The notes below the pieces were generated by a model. That model ran no database searches, had not been told where the DNA came from, and saw only the letters and a program-made list of their open reading frames with translations. A stretch of DNA of 64,000 bases from Diplocarpon mali (Eukaryota; Ascomycota; Leotiomycetes; Helotiales; Drepanopezizaceae), in contig JAENRP010000004.1 of assembly GCA_024741835.1 (NCBI GenBank), positions 308,467 through 372,466 of the forward strand, written 5' to 3'. Made by a program: the position numbers and the translations under genes. Shown one piece after another: positions 13,078-25,060 of this stretch (position 1 is the stretch's first letter; every line of letters starts with the position of its first letter).

Positions 13078-15669
13078 TCAAGACCGCAGAAGATTGGCAA
13101 ACACCGTGATCTTTTCAAGCTCCGCATCCTGTCCTGTAGCTGGCTTTGCCGGGCCCTTAGGCAACGCTGCAATCAATTCAATTTCAATCCGATTGACACC
13201 CGGTAGGAGGCGAGCTTCGAATAGAGGATGACTTGGGTCAACCGCGTGGCCTGGGATGAGCGGCATCGCATGCAGTCTCTGGGTTCCGGAAGTAACAAAT
13301 AATTTATGTTGACGTTCAAGAAGAGATTTCGCAATGGTTGGCTTAATCTGAAGGTAGTAGTGAGTTGAAGGGAGGTTTAAGGTAATCGATTGCTGAGCCA
13401 TGGCGGGAGATGGTGGGAGGTCCATGCGAAAATGGCGAGAGATATTGAGCCCAGGATGAGTTGCGAGGCTCAAATTTGTGATCATAGCATCAGAGACAGC
13501 TAGAGATGGTTAGATATCATGCTCTTAGTAGTTCTAAAATTGCCAGCACTTACATTTACCAGGCTGTCGCCATCTCGAATCGAAGCTCGGGTTCGGGGCA
13601 TGAAATTGGGATTGGGAATGGGATTGCGTATGATGGCTAAAGGATTGGGCATAACCACCAAAGCTCAAAGTATTTGGTTGAGCGGGTACTGTTGGGGCTA
13701 ACATGCCGTTCGTTAGACCAAGCGTAGAGACATTCTGGCTGGGCCCACGGAGATTATTATTAGGAGTCAAGGCTACGGGCGAGTTACGTGCAGCTTCTTC
13801 GTTCTTGACATGAGCAGAGTTCGAAGGTGTGGGCGATACCACAGAGCCTTGTGCACTCTTTGCACGCTCGAGTTGTTCAATGTTGGGGGCTGATACTGCA
13901 GAGGCAAAAGGATTTCGGCTGGGAACTCCATTTGTTGAGGGGGTTCGGAGAAGACCATCTGCCTGTCCAGTCAATTGAGGAGCTGAAGACTGTACAGGCC
14001 TGGGTTCCTTCGATCTTCCGAACTTTACAAAGAGTTTCTTCCCTGAAGCCGGGGCTGGAGTCGTAGATTTGTTGTGAGTCAATCTGATTCTCACAGGCGG
14101 TGCAGCAGGCGCTACAGCCGACGCCGCACCGTCCGGTACAATCTTCTTGATCTCTGGGAAAACCTTGGCAAAAAAGGACTGGCTATGATCAGCAATGCCC
14201 GGCATGAAATACTTATAAGCCTAGACTTACTTTGAGCTCTTGCGCCATAAGAGAGATGTCACTCCCATCTAAGTTATACTTCAGAGCATTTTCCCAAATG
14301 GCTTTCACCTCATTCTCGAACTCAGACCAGGTCGAATACAGTGATACGCCAGTCGCGGCATACTTGCCTTTAACTCCCCTGACGCCTTTCTTAAGAGTTT
14401 TCAAGCTGACGGGGTGGGTTATTGTCTTGTAATAATCGGCATATTCTTCCTTTGAGGGAAGATCAATGAATTGTAGAAACACCGGAATATCATCGCTGTA
14501 GATTATTGTTAGCATGACAGAGAATCTCCTCGGAAGACAGGCAAAACATACTCTGGAAATTCCTTCTGGGTGATCAAGTCTTCAACGAACTTCTCCTGCG
14601 CTTCCTGGAATGAGAGACCTTGATATTCGTCGGTGGAATATGCAATATTCGTCAGGGCAGGTGACACGCTGGTTCTCTGATGCTGAGAATTCTTGGGAGG
14701 ACGACCACGAGCCTTCTTAGTAGAAATTTGGACCTCCTTGTCGACTTCTCCTGGGACTTCTTCCTCGCTAACACCATCGTAACTTGGCTCAGCTGGGACG
14801 GGTAGCGGTGTAGGGGTTGGTTTGTAGCCATCAATCAGCTTATATGCCGGGTTGTGTTTTGTCATGTAATTACTCAGGGCCTTCCGCAGGCGCTCTGAGT
14901 CCTCGTATATCTCCGATCCTTTGGCATTGTACTCCTTGGCATTTGAGATCATCCGCTTGAAATAGCTCTCAAGAGTGGTAAGGTTGGGAAATTCGTGGCG
15001 TTTCAGCTTGGCTTCTATAGTGTCTAATGCAATGGGCATCTTGATCATTTCGTAGTAATCAGGCAGTTGGCGTCTGTTGGGGAGTGTGAAGAAATGTGTA
15101 GCAATTTTGCGGCCACTGCAGCGAATGTCAGCCCACTGTACATATTTTATATCCAAAAGCTCATGCGGATTTCAAAGATCCGTTGAAGTGCTCTGGAGAC
15201 CACACTCTAGCTGGAACGCCGTAAGCCCCGTCAGAATGAGGCTGGCATCTCTTGTACCGTCCTGCGAAAAATGGAAAATGGAAGGGAATGGCAGATGACA
15301 TACTTTTTGTCGGCTGTCAAACGGATGGTATCTACTAATTTCAGGCCCAGTTGCGTCGTGGTCTCGGCACTCTCGCCTTGGGAAAGGTCGACGTCCTGCC
15401 TCTCTGTCAGCCTTGCTTAGCATCTTCGATGGATGCGGAGGGTCGAACGGATGGTGCAGGCCAGTGTTGAACCTTCGGCGCGCCGCTTCGAGTCCCTGCG
15501 ACTTCACTTTCCATAGACCAAAACCCGCATCGCGCGCATCGCATCACATCCACGCTGCGCATAGAGAACGGAAGAAGCAGCTTACATTGTGAGGCACCTT
15601 TCTTCTCTTCGCAGCGCGATCGTCCAAGTCTTCACCAGCAGCGCCACCTTTGACCTTGCGCTTGTCCAT
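13078..15669 (-). CDS. RSC4: Rsc4-like tandem-bromodomain subunit of RSC
   Basis: Subunit of the RSC chromatin remodeller that reads acetylated histone H3. Six exons: 15669-15586, 15395-15304, 15115-14552, 14495-14231, 14178-13554, 13499-13078; all junctions keep phase and give 683 residues. The first bromodomain spans about residues 40-140 (ATHFFTLPNRRQLPDYYEMI, then FKRMISNAKEYNAKGSEIYE with the Asn of the acetyl-lysine pocket). The second spans about 245-350 (FLQFIDLPSKEEYADYYKTI, IWENALKYNLDGSDI). An AT-hook-like RGRPPKN lies between them. The C-terminal ~140 residues form the conserved Rsc4 end domain (LNLPSTHYYLQIKP, LPGVNRIEIELIAA). The start MDKRKVKGG is basic and nuclear in character. 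Intron 2 is 188 bp and was chosen because it restores the DKNGRKIATHF context. Confidence 0.92.
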
Positions 15670-16530
15670 CGTGTCCTTCTGCGGCGTGCTTCGCGAGTAC
15701 AACAGCGATTATCGAGGCGGGCGGCTCTTCAGAATTATTCTGATGCAACAATGCGCAGTCGTTCTGGGCGCCGGCAGCGGTAGGGAGTGGGCGACGCGAT
15801 CCTATTCAAGTGCTTTGGGCGTGAGGAGGACGGGTCTGAGAATCCTTGCACCTCGCCTTCTGGTGTTGCTCTGGCTGCCGAAACAAGCAACTTTGGACTT
15901 CACTTATGAGTCTTTCCTGGCATCATGAATTACAACGTCTTGCGGAGGAGTTCTTGGGAATTATACAGGAGTGACATGAACCACCTAATTAAATTGCAGG
16001 CAAATTGTACTTCGCCGACGTTTGTTGCTGATTTCAGTGAGCACGATTTAAAACGGTCGGGATCATGTGATGAGGCTTATCCCGTTTGGCGCTAGGCAGA
16101 GTCTTGTTTACTTCCCTCAAGTCTACCTTCGCCTTGAACAAAAATCGAAAATTGCAGCTTGCGACTCACCCACTACTAGGTGCTAGGTCCCGAATCGCAA
16201 CTTTTCTGCTTGTTTTTAGCCATTCCTCTTCCCTCCTCTATTCCCTACGTCTGCAAGCAGCACTGCTAGCAGGCCTACGACCTCCTCTCTTCTACCGTCC
16301 CAAATTCAACGAGTACACGGACGCCAACGATTTGTTTGGGCTACGCTCGTTCTCCTCCGCCACATAGTCTCGACGCGCATACATCAATCTGGCTGGCTGT
16401 CGGTCGCTTCCTTTGTGCAAGGTCCTCAAGCACGCTTAGTGGGGAATTGTTGTCGCGTGGTGCCCCGCCATTAGCTCTCTACTGCGGAGAAGTCGTTCGA
16501 GTCCCCAGAGAACCGAAGATCGCAGAAAAA
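15670..16530. other. Divergent promoter region RSC4 / CKS1
   Basis: 861 bp between two divergent start codons. It holds both promoters and 5' leaders. Several short frames are present, none resembling a protein. Confidence 0.5.
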
Positions 16531-17057
16531 ATGTCATCGGACTTGGATTATACTAGACGCAACAAGTCTCCAAGATCTCTCACGGATTTGGAGAAGGCGC
16601 GCTTGGAAGAGTTCATTGATTCAATCCACTACTCTGCGAGGTAACGGCTGTCCCTCTTGCAGCTCTAATAGAGCGGGGTACATACAGATCATAGAACGGC
16701 CGCTGACTCTCACTCGCAGATATTCGGACAGTGAATACGAATACCGACATGTCCAACTCCCGAAGAACATGTTGAAAGCCATTCCCAAAGAATATCATGA
16801 TGCTTCCAAGGGCACTTTGAAGCTGCTATGGGAGGAGGAGTGGAGAGCGTTGGGTATTACACAGGTACGCTCAGGCCTTTCAATCGTTGCGCAGCCCCTG
16901 ACTATATGCTGTGCAGAGTCTTGGATGGGAGCATTATGAAGTCCACGAGCCCGAGCCACACATACTTCTCTTCAAGTAGGTTCCTAAATCCAGTTGTGCC
17001 ATGCATTTGCTGACTCTAAAAAGGAGACCGATCAACTACGTTCCTCCGGGCCAGTAG
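16531..17057 (+). CDS. CKS1: Cks1/Suc1 cyclin-dependent kinase regulatory subunit
   Basis: Phosphate-binding adaptor of the cell-cycle kinase Cdk1. Four exons: 16531-16640, 16720-16864, 16917-16975, 17024-17057; all are in phase and give 115 residues, the usual size (S. pombe Suc1 has 113). Diagnostic features are [14 protein letters not shown] (start of the beta sheet), [33 protein letters not shown] with the HxPEPH hinge, and the C-terminal KRPINY. The last coding exon is only 34 nt. No single continuous frame covers the gene. Confidence 0.95.
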
Positions 17058-18091
17058 AGACAATGCGTTTACTGCTCGTGACCTGGATTTGATTTCGTGG
17101 TTTTTATTGAGCGCAAGACTTCGCAAACAGGCGTACCTATGCTTTGATGATGTTACGGCTCATGTCTCTTGATACACTACACCTATTGGCCTCCGCTTTT
17201 GGGCCTCTTCGATGTACAGAATAGGGTTAATGGAAATCCCTTTTTTCTATTTTTCTACGCTGTCCCAAGATCTTGCCTTTGGTCTTATTGATGCAAACGA
17301 TTGGGCGGGATGGGGGGCTGTATAGTATTGAATAAGGCACTCCTGTGGAAAAAACTCACTCGAGACGGATATTTTGGGCCACACAATTGCTGCTCGCGAA
17401 CGTGGCATATTCTCAGCAACGCAATATCAAGCTTGTAGTCAGAATCAGAGTTTATTGGATGAAGGTGGGAAGGTTGTCCAACGGAACTCCCGAAGACATG
17501 GAAATTGACCTTCTATTTGTAGTAGACTCGTGTGCTTAGCTGAAGCCAGAATCGAGTAAACAAACATGGTTCATACAAATAATGGCAATCCGAGTCGAGA
17601 CTACTGTACGTATCGGGAAGTCGAAACGTCGTGATAGACTAGTTCGTTTACAACAGTCTGGAATGCAAGGATGTTCGCCAAGCGGTGGCGTCCATCAGTA
17701 CAAGTGTTCCCGTTGGCTAACATGCTGATCATTTTGGTCTCACAATTGGAATCGAACAACAGAGCGAAATAGACACAAATATCGAAAGTCGATGTGCTTA
17801 TCCACCAACCTTTGCTTCTGCTCAGATGCTATTCTATCGATCTTTTTCGTGACGCATTCTTCCATGATCGCCAGTCGATGAATATCTTCAACATTCTTGT
17901 TAAGACTACGAGAAGCTGAAACCAATTCGGGCCTCAAATAACCGTCGATATTTCTCTGGCCAAACTCTACGAATAGCCGGTACTCCGATTCACCGGCCAC
18001 CCTAACATCTTTTCTGTTGCTAGCCTCCGGAAGCGTGTTTGATTCTCTTGGCCAATCAAGTCAAAACAAAGGCCAAGTGTCTTGAGGCAAC
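17058..18091. other. Intergenic CKS1 - ERO1
   Basis: About 1 kb. On the minus strand, 18039-17740 stays open for roughly 100 codons and looks protein-like (AGESEYRLFVEFGQRN, SLNKNVEDIHRLAIMEE), but it lacks a convincing start, splice context or known family. It could be a remnant or an exon of an unrecognised gene. The right end holds the ERO1 promoter. Confidence 0.35.
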
Positions 18092-20023
18092 ATGAAGTCT
18101 GGGGCGCAAGTCTCTTATCTTGCGGTCTTCTCTCTCTTGGGAATCTCGCAGGCCGCAGACTTAGTGGTTGGACCGAAAGCTAAAGCTTCCAGCTCCAATG
18201 TTTGCGCGGTACGCACTTCTATTGTTTTGCCAGGCATACTGGTCTAATTCTATTCGTCAGATCTCTCCAAAGGCAATTGTCTCAGACGCATGCGCCTCTT
18301 ACTCTACCCTCGACAATCTCAGCAGAGAACTTCGACCTTCGCTCAATGATATCACCCAAAACACCGATTTCTTTGCGTACTATCGATTGAATTTGTTTGG
18401 CAAGGAGTGTCCATTCTGGAACGATGAAAGTGGCATGTGTGGGAACATTGCTTGTGCAGTGAATACTTTGGACAACGAAGACGACATCCCAGAAGTATGG
18501 AGAGCGGAGGAGCTTGGAAAGTTGGAGGGGCCGAAGGCAGGACATCCGAACAGGCGATTGCAGGAAGAGCGAGGGCTCCAGAAGCCACTCCAGGGCATGT
18601 TGGGCGAAGACGTGGGGGAGAGCTGTGTGGTGGAATATGACGATGAATGCGACGAGCGAGATTACTGTGTTCCGGAGGACGAGAGTGCCGGCTCGAAGGG
18701 AGACTACGTGAGCTTGGTGGACAATCCTGAAAGATTTACAGGATATGCGGGAGAAGGAACTATGCAAGTCTGGAATGCCATATACAGGGAGAACTGCTTT
18801 TCAAAGTCATCACCTTCCAAACCAGCTTTGGGATCCTCGCCACTCGACCCAAAAGGGCCTGCAATCAGTGAACTTCAATCAGTTATCCGGGAACGTGGAC
18901 GTCAGCAAGCTCTCGAGGAACATCAGAAACTTTACCCAAATTCTCCTTTTGTCGCAGAGCCTGGTCTTGAGGCTGAAGATCAGTGCTTGGAGAAACGAGT
19001 CTTTTACAAGGTTGTTTCTGGAATGCATACGTCGATCAGTACCCATCTGTGCTGGGAATATCTGAACCAGACGTCGGGAGCGTGGGGCCCCAACTTGCAG
19101 TGCTATAAAGATCGACTACACGATTTTCCCGAGAGGATATCGAATCTCTACTTCAACTATGCTCTTGTTCTACGGGCTGTCACCAAACTCGGACCGTTCT
19201 TGAAGGACTATACATTCTGTTCAGGAGATCCATCACAAGATCGTGAAACAAAGGCCAAAGTACAAATCCTCACAACAAAAGCTTCCTCTGTGCCCCAAAT
19301 CTTCGATGAAAGCCTTATGTTTGTGAATGGTGAGGGACCAATCTTGAAAGAGGACTTCCGCCATCGCTTCAGGAATATCAGTCGCATCATGGACTGTGTC
19401 GGTTGTGACAAGTGCCGACTGTGGGGAAAACTACAAACCGCCGGTTACGGGGCAGCATTAAAAGTACTTTTCGAGTATGATAACAACTCCGACATCCCTT
19501 TGCTCAAGAGAACCGAGCTAGTCGCTCTCTTCAACACTCTTGCACGCATCTCCAGTTCACTCGAGGCTATCAGCAAGTTCAGGGCTATGGTCGAAGACGA
19601 AGCGCTCGATGATCTCAGCGACCTCAGCGACGACACAGGGGAAAATACGTTCTCTGACAGAGTTACAGAGCCTCATCATGTTATTCCCGGAAAGGAGTAC
19701 GAAGATCCAACCGAGGAGGACTTTCTAGAGCACGAAAGAGAAACCCTTCGGCGTCAGCGGTTACCCGCCAACGCTACCATAAAAGAAATTTTCTACGCTG
19801 AGCTGGACCTCACGTACAGGGTCACAAAGTATGTGATCAAGAGCTGGGTCACATTTCCAAAACATGCGTATGTTGTCATTGATGCTGATCAAGCCATTGC
19901 TAACAATTGTCCAGTTGGGAAATATTTGCTCTTGAGGCTTCAAGGGCCTGGAACAGTTTCATTGGCTTGCCAGTCCGCCCAAGAACGTGGTCAATCAAAC
20001 GCCCTCTAATAGATGAGCTCTGA
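18092..20023 (+). CDS. ERO1: Ero1 endoplasmic reticulum thiol oxidase
   Basis: FAD enzyme that reoxidises protein disulfide isomerase and passes electrons to oxygen in the ER lumen. Three exons: 18092-18208, 18261-19867, 19915-20023; 610 residues. The start MKSGAQVSYLAVFSLLGISQ is a signal peptide. Conserved features are FFAYYRLNLFGKECPFWNDE with SGMCGNIACAV, the FAD-site region KVVSGMHTSISTHLCWEYLN, and the active CxxCxxC in MDCVGCDKCRLWGKLQTAGY. The last intron (47 bp, gtatgt...gtccag, perfect GCTAAC branch) can be read through in the wrong frame to a stop at 20009. Splicing restores the family tail WNSFIGLPVRPRTWSIKRP and a terminus ending DEL. That DEL is not a full HDEL but is notable for an ER protein. 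Confidence 0.95.
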
Positions 20024-22783
20024 GGAGTTCAAATTTACGTACTTATAGCATTTCCTGAGCTACAACAAGCATCAGCGTTGGAGTTGTTGGTTTGCATGTA
20101 CTTCATTTGGCGTTGACTCTTACGTATACCTACTTATTTTGCCTGAGCAATTCCGCGGATCTATCAGACCAAGTTACTTTACTTGTAAATGTTTTCAGCT
20201 GACAAACAACGTCGAATGAGGTACATCGAAAAGACTGGAGAGGAAGTTGAGTCGAGAAATAAGATAAGACCTGCCATCAGGCAAGCGGATATAGCTAAGC
20301 AAGACCACTGATAGGCATACAGTTTTTAGCTTGTTTGGATGGATAATGAAGTACTATTAGTAGAGTGGAGCTCTGGAAATGTTCATGTAATAGCTTGCGT
20401 CTAGTTTTAGAGCATAGTCTGGTACTTCTCTTACATTGAGCTAATCTGCACGCTTGACCAAAAGCTTGTGAAAGACGCTGCCACCTTGAGTTCAATGATG
20501 TCAGGTGATGGGATCATTTGCTAGGCCTAAGAAATTCGATTAAGCTCTGTCACTGCTCTAGGGTGCAAGCCGGAAGTAGCATCAGTGACCTGATGCAGCA
20601 GTGGAGGCGAGGATCTCGAATGCGAGGGGGGAAGGTTTGGACTTATACTACGCAGGAATCTGGGCGAGGCAGAGAGGGCGGTTCATAGCAACATTCGTAT
20701 AGCCCTCAGCCGATGGCTTGCAGGAAACATCGCATTGTTGAACCCTTCTAATTGTCGCCAGAGAAAAAATAGCGCTGTTTTGGATCTGTTATCTCAAATA
20801 CAATTTTGGGAGAGTGGAACTGGTTGGTGCTGGCTACATCGGCAGCGCCGCCTTGACACGCAACTCTAATCTGCAGCAAAGATAAAACCTGAGCCAATAT
20901 GATATGGACTTACCAAGACTCAAGAATGGGCATCGACCACAGAGTCTGCTGACGTGAAAACGCATGAAATTTTACGACTGACTAAGAGCACTTTCAATTG
21001 CCCCCTCTGCTCAAGCAGTAAGGGATCAGAGCCAACTCACTATCTAGGAGTCATGGCCAGAATATCGTATGTACTTCTCCAGCTAAAGAAAATCCTGCCG
21101 GTGATCGAGAAGTCCGCGATCCAGTGCGCCACGAGAACGAGCTTCCTCGACGGTATGGGGGCCGAGAAACTCAAGACGAGTGTTGATAGCGACGTACATG
21201 ATAAGGATCCATTACAGAAGGATTTTTGGCCAGAGCTGAAGTGAAGTTGTCAGTTTAGAAGCAAGTGTTAGTAGAGGGATATGTACGTATACAGAAGTGC
21301 CTATTAATTCCTATTGGACGAATAAACATCTTTGGCCAGCTTTTCGGCTTGTATAGCGTGAAAGATGCATAACATCACGAGCCGGGCGTAGCCCAGACTC
21401 AAAGAGTAGCAGGGCACCTGGTCCAGTCTCGATTCTTCAATCGCTGGACGAGTCGCAGGCACATGCGGGACCGTATTCCCCAGACAGGAGAATGGGAGAT
21501 CTAAAGCCAATTGGTGGCGCAGTCATGGGGATGTGTGTATAGACTTCGGTGGTAGCTGAGATGTCCCTTGAGCCTGCGAGAATTTCGAAGCTGCGATAGC
21601 GAAAATGAAGTTGCAGCGTTGCAAAAACGAGAATCCTGGATGCTCTGAAGCATTTAGTATATTGCTATGAACAGAGATGTGAACCGTGTGACGAAGAAAC
21701 TGGCGTTGACAATGTAAGCAAGACTTTTATAGGAGGGATTCCTTCTCAGAGTGAGAATGGACAGCAGACCACGCTGATCAGAAGACTGTCACCGGTGATA
21801 TGGAAGGATATTAATTCAACACATGAACTCAATCAGTACAGCCCTCTAAGCCAACCAGTGAGTAGCAACCACCAGTAACGGTTCTATCAATTATTACCTT
21901 ATCACTGGACGAGTCTAAGTGTATTGGGCTCAGTCAGAGCCCGTAACTTAACATGAGACATAGCCTATCTGGTATGAGTGATGAAATTAAGAGATACGAT
22001 CCTCACCTCCGAGAGAGTAAATATATATATAGCAAAGGAATACCATCAGATATAAGCCTCATTGACCCAGAGGAGAGACTTGTAGTACATCGCTAATTCT
22101 AACATTGAAACGGCAGAGTTCTTTGGCGCTATTTTGAAATAGAACAGAGCCTGGGGAACAAAAACAAAGAGGGTCTGACTGATTTCGTGATTGGTTTCAC
22201 TGCATTGTTCAGAAACGAAGAGCATCTTGACCAGGGCATTTAAAAGCAGACTTAAAATCCAGCCCAAGTCTTGATGAACTTCACTGCATAAGTTCATGCA
22301 CCATGCACCAGTGGGTATATCACGAAAAACTAGCAGGCTCTGAGGTTCTTCTGGACGTGGGTTCACAGAAACTCTCTGAGTCAATAGATTTCTCGAGAAA
22401 AATATAAGTAGTGAGATAGCAAGAGACTTCCCAAGCTATTAGGGATACATGAATTTCGTAGAAAGTACCGGAGTTGAAGTAACCCAACTGCGGTGATAAC
22501 AGAGAGGTGTTCTACGAATATTGTTACTTGTACATGAATCACTAAACAACGTGTTTTCTTCGCGTTTTTTGAAGATGTTTTGACTCGCTTGCACTTGTGA
22601 AGGTTAAATAGTTGTGAAGCCGAGAACAAGCGTAAAAGATCAACCCGCAGAGGAAGTGAGAAGAGCGAGTGTAAACATATCCAGCTTCTTGGCGATAAGC
22701 TAAAACTGCAGCATGGTGGTCGCTTGATGGAGATATGTTGTCCGTCGAAGAGTCCACAACCATCCTGGACGATTTCTCTGGTC
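20024..22783. other. Large intergenic interval ERO1 - USB1
   Basis: 2.76 kb between converging genes. Short frames exist at 20954-21244 (+) and 22046-22384 (-). The second has protein-like composition, but I recognise no family, start context or introns. No RNA gene or repeat was found. It may contain decayed sequence. Confidence 0.4.
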
Positions 22784-23870
22784 CTATTGGCTCTCCAAGA
22801 TATTCCTTGGCAAAGACATACTTGAGACATTGTTGCCAACCTTGCACTTAATCTCCTCAATCTGAACTTGGAATTGTTGAATTTCATTCAGGTGATTCTC
22901 CGTGACGGTCTTGGTTAACTCCAGAAGTTCTTGGCTAGGCTTTCCAAGTGTCCAGGCCAGGCTGATATGGAACGCTGCAGTAGCATCTTGCATGTCTGAC
23001 CAGTCTGGCTTCATATGAGCCAAGCTAGGTCGGCTTATTTTGTTTTTCATTGGGTGGCACTGCTCTTCTTTCTTGAATGTGATGGTTGAAGGTTCTGTGG
23101 GAGGCTTTGGATATAGAGGTGGTTGGCCGTATTGCCTGACGATTGAATTGCAGACGAAGAGTAGCTTATTCAGCCCATCGTCTCTTGGTCGCGGAATTCG
23201 TAGTACTAAGAACCAGCGGGTGCCCTCGAAATTTGCAACCCATTTGAGACCATCGAACGAGATATCGAAGCTTATGAGTAAGCCACGTGATCATGGTCAA
23301 AATAGTGGAAGGACGGGACTTACGGCCGGATTCCAGACGCTTTCATCGCCCTGCTGAGCGAATCGACGAAATCAGCCTTCTGTGGAGCAAGGAATCCCAG
23401 AGACCTGGAAAGACTGACGTGAAGCGGTAGAGGAACGCCCATATCGCTGGTCACAAGTGAGTGGACTTTGGAGTCTGGCTCTACGGGGTTTATCTCTTGC
23501 AAAGCTGAGATCAATTTCGTCAAGGAGGCATCTTCTGTCTCTGAAGGATACCCTGATGCGAGTAAGCTAATTGATTTCCCCCAAGAGAGCAGGGACTAGA
23601 GAACGTACAATCGATGTAGATATGAGCAGGCCAGTTTCCCTCAATGTGAGGGATGACTCTTTTGCGTCCATCGTGCAGACTTGGAACATCCCTGGTACTC
23701 ACTCTTGACGCCGAGGCGTAGAGGTCATGAAATCGGGAGGGCAGGGGAGGGAGATCTGAGAGATCGTCACGCTTTCGCTTGAGACTGAATTGCTCCTTGG
23801 CTGGAGGAGAAGAGGAGTCGTCTTCATCCGAGGAAGGGTAATCGACAAGAGGATGTTTAGAACCTACCAT
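22784..23870 (-). CDS. USB1: Usb1/Mpn1 U6 snRNA 3'-5' phosphodiesterase
   Basis: Nuclear exonuclease of the 2H phosphoesterase family that trims and protects the 3' end of U6 snRNA. Three exons: 23870-23609, 23552-23324, 23270-22784; all in phase, 325 residues. The two catalytic H-x-S motifs are visible: HVSLSR (His at about 132) and HISLAW (His at about 265). The family context is also present: [20 protein letters not shown] before the first splice, [32 protein letters not shown], and the C-terminal [13 protein letters not shown]. The N-terminal 60 residues are acidic/serine-rich with a basic nuclear patch (KRKRDD). The ATG at 23870 is the first before the conserved [18 protein letters not shown] start. 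Confidence 0.94.
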
Positions 23871-24229
23871 CTTTGCAGTTTGGAGGTACAGAACGGTACA
23901 GACATTGAGGTTCTCACAGGTGCGTGTACCGTAGCAGCTTTCGATGCTGATATTCACGTGACCAAGTGCCTCGATGTCGGAGTGTTCCCAGGCTTGGCGC
24001 TACTTTATCGGTAAGTCAGCCTCTCGTGGTAACGGAATATCGAATGTATATTTACGGGGCGTCGGATAGGCCTGGATTCTCGAGCGATCAAATGTGCCCG
24101 CTTGTTTTGAGACAAAACCCGGAATGCGGCATAAGAGAGGAGACGGCCAGGGGTAATTATCCAAACTTCTACCACAGTATTTCGAGGTATTTCGGGCTTG
24201 ATCTGATTCTATCTGATTTGAATTAATAT
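23871..24229. other. USB1 upstream region
   Basis: Promoter side of USB1 running into the AT-rich relic. No gene is supported here. Confidence 0.4.
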
Positions 24230-24865
24230 ACTAGTCAAGGGACGATGTACCCACCTCCCCCCCCATTTCATTTATCATGCTTGCTAGTCAAAAACTATTT
24301 AGCACTATAAAAATCCTATACCTTCAAAGCTTAGGATACCTATGGCTTACAAAGTATATCCTCTCCCTAAATTTACCTTATATAAAGCCTCATATTGAAA
24401 GTACAAAGCATAGAAGGACCTATTTAGCATAAGCTTAAAGGGGATCTTATACCTTTCTTCTATAATCCTTTAATAACTTAACAAGTCTAGTCATGCGCGT
24501 GCTTATTATAGCTGGGGAAATTAACAAAAACCCCTAGGTGCCGCCGTGGCTAGCTGGTCTAGCGCTAACCGTACTTTACACCTTTAAGCCTCTCTTCCCG
24601 TAAGTATCATCCTTGTATTGCTCAGGTTATAGCTTCGCGCATAGGGACGCTAAGAGTTATAATATAATGCTATAGTAGCTGTAAGGTCGAGAGGAAACTT
24701 ATATAGGTAGCTGCTACCTAGCTTTCGAATATCGTAATGGGTGTAGAGAGCCGTAAGCTCAGCAATCCGAAAAGCACTCATCATAGCAAGTCGCCTGAAT
24801 AGGATAATAATAGGTTGCTAAAAATCGGGTAATTCATCAAACTTAAAAAGGGCGTGCTCTAAGTA

Positions 24866-24886
24866 ACTAGTGTTCTGTTCACTAGT
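24866..24886. repeat. 7-bp-stem palindrome
   Basis: Stem ACTAGTG (24866-24872), 7-nt loop, stem CACTAGT (24880-24886). It can form a hairpin on either strand and sits directly beside a second, longer inverted repeat. Confidence 0.7.
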
Positions 24887-24888
24887 AG

Positions 24889-24931
24889 ATAGCAGCTATT
24901 GAAATCGAACCAGGCCCCCAATAGCTGCTAT
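24889..24931. repeat. 13-bp perfect inverted repeat with B-box-like loop
   Basis: Arms ATAGCAGCTATTG (24889-24901) and CAATAGCTGCTAT (24919-24931) enclose a 17-nt spacer. Read on the minus strand, the spacer and arm contain GGTTCGATTTC, close to the RNA polymerase III B-box consensus GGTTCGANTCC. It may be a trace of a tRNA-derived element. Confidence 0.65.
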
Positions 24932-25060
24932 ATCTATTTCGTCCTATTATTTCCAAATCTCTTGTATCCGTATCGAAGGTCTTATTAAAAGGGGTTGGTA
25001 TCATTTCAATAGTAGAGCTATGAGATAGCCTTTACTAAAGTTATTTCAACCCAATCTCAG

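Larger units (their letters stand above)
24230..25060. repeat. AT-rich degenerate repeat relic
   Basis: About 830 bp visibly richer in A+T than its flanks, with many TA steps (tatataa, ttataa, ctataa), frequent stops in all frames and no protein similarity that I can see. This is the usual look of a transposon relic mutated by repeat-induced point mutation (CpA to TpA), although no transposon domain survives. Inside it are two adjacent inverted repeats and a tRNA A-box-like stretch (tggctagctgg near 24547), annotated separately. The origin is an inference from composition. Confidence 0.45.

Noticed and set aside
24540..24640. Possible tRNA gene (A-box-like tggctagctgg)
   Set aside because: No acceptor stem or proper B box at the right distance; at best a decayed tRNA-like fragment.
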